Below are positions 60,860-64,000 of a stretch of DNA of 64,000 bases, one piece after another. The first letter of the stretch is position 1. Each line of letters starts with the position of its first letter. The stretch comes from an uncultured bacterium (GTDB lineage: Bacteria; Cyanobacteriota; Vampirovibrionia; Gastranaerophilales; Gastranaerophilaceae), in the NCBI GenBank assembly GCA_902462155.1, contig CABQAQ010000002.1, positions 62,001 to 126,000 on the forward strand. Direction: 5' to 3'. The notes under the pieces are model-generated. The model was not told the origin of the DNA. It did not search any database and was given only the letters and a program-made list of their open reading frames with translations. A program made the translations under genes and the position numbers.

Positions 60860-61888
60860 TTATTTTTCTAATTTTTCACGAACTAATGTTTCTATTTGCT
60901 CTAAAATTTCAGGATTAGCTTTTAAAAATTCTTTCGTTTTTTCTTTACCTTGACCTAATTTAGTTTCACCATAACTAAACCAAGATCCAGCTTTATTAAT
61001 TACTTCAAAGTCAACAGCCATATCTATAATAGATCCTATTTTACAGATACCTTCTCCATAAATTATATCAAACTCTGTTACTCTAAAAGGAGGTGCTACC
61101 TTATTTTTTACTACTTTTACTTTTACTCTGTTTCCGTATTCTTTTTCATCACGTTTTAAAGTTTCTATTTTTCTTATATCTAATCTAACACTTGCATAAT
61201 ATTTTAAAGCATTTCCGCCTGCAGTTGTTTCACTTAAACCATAACCACCTATTTTTTGTCTTAATTGGTTAATAAAAATAACAGTAGTATTAGTTTTTCC
61301 AACAATACCTGTAAGTTTTCTTAAAGCTTTTGACATTAATCTAGCTTGCAAACCCATTTGTTGGTCTTCCATAGTACCTTCTATTTCTGCTTTTGGAACT
61401 AATGCTGCTACAGAATCCACAACAATAACATCAACCGCACTTGAACGTACCAATTCTTCTGCTATTTCCAAAGCTTGCTCTCCTGTGTCCGGTTGAGATA
61501 TTAAAAGTTCATCAACATTTACACCCAGATTTCTGGCATATTCAGGATCTAAAGCGTGCTCAGCATCTACAAATGCACAGATACCACCTTGTCGTTGACA
61601 TTCTGCTACTATATGTTGGGCTAATGTAGTTTTACCACTACTTTCAGGCCCATATACTTCTATTATTCGTCCCCTTGGCACTCCTCCTATCCCTAAAGCA
61701 ACATCCAAACCTAATGATCCTGTTGGTATTGCTTCTACTGATACCAGATTTCTATCACCTAGTTTCATTATTGAACCTTTACCAAAATCTTTCTCTATTT
61801 TTTCTATTGCCATTTGAAGTGCTTTACCACGCTCTTCATCAGGAACTATTACAACTTTTGTTTTATCTTTTGTTGCTTTTGCTGCCAT
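60860..61888 (-). CDS. recA: Recombinase RecA
   Basis: 342 residues. Walker A G-P-E-S-S-G-K-T-T (80-88), F-V-D-A-E-H-A-L-D-P (about 106-115), Walker B V-I-V-V-D-S-V-A-A-L (about 154-163) and the L2 loop region (N-Q-L-R-Q-K-I-G...G-G-N-A-L-K-Y-Y-A-S) are all standard. An AGGGGAG-like ribosome site (GGGGAG) precedes the ATG. No LexA-box-like dyad is visible in the 200 bp upstream. It drives strand exchange and repair. Confidence 0.98.
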   Translation of the reverse strand: MAAKATKDKTKVVIVPDEERGKALQMAIEKIEKDFGKGSIMKLGDRNLVSVEAIPTGSLGLDVALGIGGVPRGRIIEVYGPESSGKTTLAQHIVAECQRQGGICAFVDAEHALDPEYARNLGVNVDELLISQPDTGEQALEIAEELVRSSAVDVIVVDSVAALVPKAEIEGTMEDQQMGLQARLMSKALRKLTGIVGKTNTTVIFINQLRQKIGGYGLSETTAGGNALKYYASVRLDIRKIETLKRDEKEYGNRVKVKVVKNKVAPPFRVTEFDIIYGEGICKIGSIIDMAVDFEVINKAGSWFSYGETKLGQGKEKTKEFLKANPEILEQIETLVREKLEK

Positions 61889-62090
61889 TATGTTTTTATT
61901 CTCCCCTTTTTTATATTTTCTTATTTTTATCTATTCTTAATTTATTATATTTATAATTTACAATAAGTATATTTAAATGAAAAGTCATTTTCAAAATAAT
62001 TATATCTTAAAAATACTTGTATAAGCTATTTAATTAATATAAAATATTTTTAATAAATAAATTATTTAAGGAGTAATAGAGTAACTTATT

Positions 62091-63086
62091 ATGAAATTAG
62101 CAATTTTAGGAACTGGTCAATGGGGTCTTACTTTAGCTTGGCTTTTAAGCAATAACTTTCGTAATATTTCTGTTTGGGGAAGAAATCCTAAAACAGTTGA
62201 CTCCTTAAACAGATTGAGAAAATTTAATCTACCTGTTGAGTTTTCATTTAATCAAAATATTTCTTTTACAACTGATTTAAATGAGGCCGTCTGTGAAGCT
62301 GACTTTATTTTAATGGTAATCTCCACATCCGGTATAAGAGAAGTATGTCAAAAACTTTCAACTCTAAATTTAAAAAATAATCAAATATTAATTAATACAT
62401 CAAAAGGGCTTGAATTACCAAGCTTAAAAAGGATGTCCGAAGTAATAAAAGAAGAATTACCAAATATAAATTATGCGGTTCTTTCAGGCCCGACATTAGC
62501 AAAAGAAATACTTCTTGGATTACCTACAGCGGCTACTGTTGCTTCTTTTGATATTAATATTGCAACTATTGTTCAAAAATATTTTAATGTTAACTCTAAA
62601 TTCAGATTATACACAAACAAAAATGTTATAGCTGTTGAACTTGGTGGTAGCTTAAAAAATGTTATAGCCATAGCCTCAGGTTTTGCTTATTCTATGAAAC
62701 TTGGTGAAAATGCTAAAGGTGCTTTATTAACTCGTGGTATGGCTGAAATTATAAGAATTGCTTCTGTTTTTAATGCAGATATTCCGACTTTATATGGATT
62801 ATCCGGTATGGGCGACTTAATTGCTACTTGCTCCAGTTTTGATTCTAGAAATTTTAAGGTAGGTTTAATGTTAGGTCAAGGATTAAAAATTGACCAAATA
62901 CAACAAAATCTCGGCTGTACTGCTGAAGGTATTAAAACTTCTAAAGCTGTTTGCAAATTAGCTAAAAGCTATAATATTGAAACACCTATTGCTAACGCTA
63001 TATACGAGGCTATTTATACTGATATTTCTCCAGAGGATGTGTTATTTAAACTTATGAATCGTAAATTAAAATCCGAATATTCTTAA
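62091..63086 (+). CDS. gpsA: Glycerol-3-phosphate dehydrogenase [NAD(P)+]
   Basis: 331 residues. The NAD site I-L-G-T-G-Q-W-G-L-T-L-A (4-15) and W-G-R-N (about 29-32) are followed by S-K-G-L-E (about 104-108), S-G-P-T-L-A-K-E (about 126-133) and the catalytic Lys in E-L-G-G-S-L-K-N-V-I-A-I-A-S-G (about 183-197). R-N-F-K-V-G (about 257-262) and E-G-I-K-T (about 282-286) complete the pattern. It makes sn-glycerol-3-phosphate for phospholipids. It is divergent from recA across about 200 bp. Confidence 0.97.
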   Translation: MKLAILGTGQWGLTLAWLLSNNFRNISVWGRNPKTVDSLNRLRKFNLPVEFSFNQNISFTTDLNEAVCEADFILMVISTSGIREVCQKLSTLNLKNNQILINTSKGLELPSLKRMSEVIKEELPNINYAVLSGPTLAKEILLGLPTAATVASFDINIATIVQKYFNVNSKFRLYTNKNVIAVELGGSLKNVIAIASGFAYSMKLGENAKGALLTRGMAEIIRIASVFNADIPTLYGLSGMGDLIATCSSFDSRNFKVGLMLGQGLKIDQIQQNLGCTAEGIKTSKAVCKLAKSYNIETPIANAIYEAIYTDISPEDVLFKLMNRKLKSEYS

Positions 63087-63177
63087 AACTATTAAAAACT
63101 TCTGATATTTTTATATACAATTTAATTTATTTAAACTATTTTTTACATAACTTCACGAAATGCTATTTTATTTTATC

Positions 63178-63207
63178 AATTTTATTTGCTTAAGTTAAAA
63201 TAAAATT
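63178..63207. terminator. AT-rich hairpin after gpsA
   Basis: AATTTTATTT / AAATAAAATT, 10 bp perfect arms with a 10 nt loop, 92 bp after gpsA and 36 bp before the next gene. All A-T pairs, so it is weak; it could equally be an operator for the downstream permease. Confidence 0.35.
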
Positions 63208-63243
63208 ATGTAATTTGTGAAAGAGATGAAAAAATAATTTAAT

Positions 63244-64000
63244 ATGGTAATAAGTTTAAATGAAGTATTTATGATTTTAGGGTTTCTATTCTCCCTATTT
63301 TCTTGCGTATCAAATGATGTAATTCAAACACTTGGTACTTTCTTAAGCTCAAATAGAGATAAACCTGCTTGGATAATTTGGCTATTTGCCAGTATTGTTC
63401 TTGTTATTACTCTAACTTATGGCTGGATAGTTAATGATGGTGATATGGCTTTTGGCCGTCTTGATAGAATACCGTTTAATAATAGTTTTGCTTGGTGGCA
63501 TATTCTACCTCCTCTCATTCTTATATTCTTAACAAAATTCTCTATACCCGTATCTACAACTTTCCTAATACTAAGTGTATTTAGTTCTAGCGCTCTTGTT
63601 GGTTTAATACTTCTTAAATCTTTCATAGGCTATGCTTTAGCTTTTCTTATTTCTGTTATTTTATATACATTCTTAGCTAGACCTTTAGAAAAAAAATTCC
63701 TTTATTCTGAAAAAAAATACTCTAAAAAATGGATTATAGCTAAATGGTGTTCTACTGCCTTTTTATGGTCTATGTGGATATGTCAAGATGCGGCTAATCT
63801 TTTAGTCTTTTTACCACGTAAAGCTTCTTTTACTCAGTTTATTTTTGTAATCGCTTCTTTTGTTTTATTTCTTGGCTATGTTGCTTATACTCGTGGCGGT
63901 AATATTCAAAATATAGTTAAGTTAAAAACTAATACTCAAGATATTCGTTCAGCTACCATCATTGATTTGGTTTTTGCTTTTATTTTATTATACTTTCAAA
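63244..64000 (+). CDS. PiT-like inorganic anion permease, 3' truncated by window edge
   Basis: 252 codons are visible and the frame is open at the right edge. The start is ATG 63244, although the ribosome site is poor. S-N-D-V-I-Q-T-L-G-T-F (about 24-34) is a version of the PiT signature G-A-N-D-V-A-N-x-x-G, and F-S-I-P-V-S-T-T-F (about 98-106) corresponds to P-V-S-T-T-H. Membrane helices alternate with short loops throughout. The changed residues (Ile and Gln in the first motif, Phe for His in the second) put it in a divergent branch, so phosphate as substrate is not certain. Confidence 0.7.
   Translation, partial: MVISLNEVFMILGFLFSLFSCVSNDVIQTLGTFLSSNRDKPAWIIWLFASIVLVITLTYGWIVNDGDMAFGRLDRIPFNNSFAWWHILPPLILIFLTKFSIPVSTTFLILSVFSSSALVGLILLKSFIGYALAFLISVILYTFLARPLEKKFLYSEKKYSKKWIIAKWCSTAFLWSMWICQDAANLLVFLPRKASFTQFIFVIASFVLFLGYVAYTRGGNIQNIVKLKTNTQDIRSATIIDLVFAFILLYFQ

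Noticed and set aside
61675..61956. 93-codon Leu-rich frame on the plus strand
   Set aside because: It lies antisense to the recA 5' end and its low-complexity Leu content is what antisense recA codons give.
1..64000. CRISPR array, rRNA, insertion sequence or prophage
   Set aside because: No regularly spaced repeats, rRNA core sequence, transposase, integrase or phage structural protein was recognised.

Overview
The window is a very AT-rich (roughly a quarter G+C by eye), densely coded bacterial chromosome segment using the standard bacterial code, with many TTG and GTG starts. Housekeeping genes (recA, priA, recJ, prfB, metG, pheS, purA, pyrG, gatC, gpsA, nadA, rpmE), a DUF3326 protein, and short proteins carrying a K-I-S-F-K-A / K-I-N-F-C-A type motif suggest a gut-type, non-photosynthetic relative of Cyanobacteria (Melainabacteria, Gastranaerophilales-like). 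This assignment is an inference from gene style and was not checked by any search.

Layout. 0-4.1 kb is an accessory stretch: a truncated membrane protein, an exported staphylococcal-nuclease-like enzyme divergent from an XRE regulator, a decayed second XRE gene, an exported PD-(D/E)XK-like nuclease, and a pair of multi-helix membrane proteins, ending at tRNA-Gly. 4.3-7.3 kb is a polyamine operon (speD-speE-speB) plus a type-4 uracil-DNA glycosylase. 7.3-24.6 kb is core metabolism and DNA repair: a DMT permease with a ketopantoate reductase, a SulP transporter, recJ, MscS, a PC4-like protein overlapping priA, DUF3326, a metallo-hydrolase, a divergent phosphohexomutase, gatC and pyrG.

24.7-49.5 kb is mostly cell-surface glycan biosynthesis: a PfkB kinase, two pyruvyl-transferase genes (one broken), three GT8 proteins, a UbiA/DPPR-synthase-like prenyltransferase translationally coupled to a B12-binding-type radical SAM protein, UDP-galactopyranose mutase plus GalE (galactofuranose supply), GT2, an MsbA-like ABC exporter, a GT29 sialyltransferase-like protein, FkbM and fused methyltransferases, an acyltransferase-like beta-helix domain, and a DUF1796 protein. 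From 36.1 to 47.5 kb the genes run tail to head on one strand. A lysine-rich 'ILGIKIKFK'-type segment recurs in at least five of these proteins, at an N-terminus, at C-termini, or in linkers between domains.

49.6-51.1 kb holds rpmE, pheS and tRNA-Arg. 51.1-56.1 kb is a second accessory island, between tRNA-Arg and tRNA-Lys. It has three exported paralogues with near-copied promoters, leaders and signal peptides plus a decayed fourth copy, a lipase-like gene broken by one TGA, two XRE regulators, and a second nuclease gene that is a 93% identical inverted duplicate of the one at 557-1006. 56.4-64 kb returns to core genes (purA, prfB, metG, recA, gpsA) and ends in a truncated PiT-like permease. 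No CRISPR array, rRNA, transposase or phage structural gene was seen.
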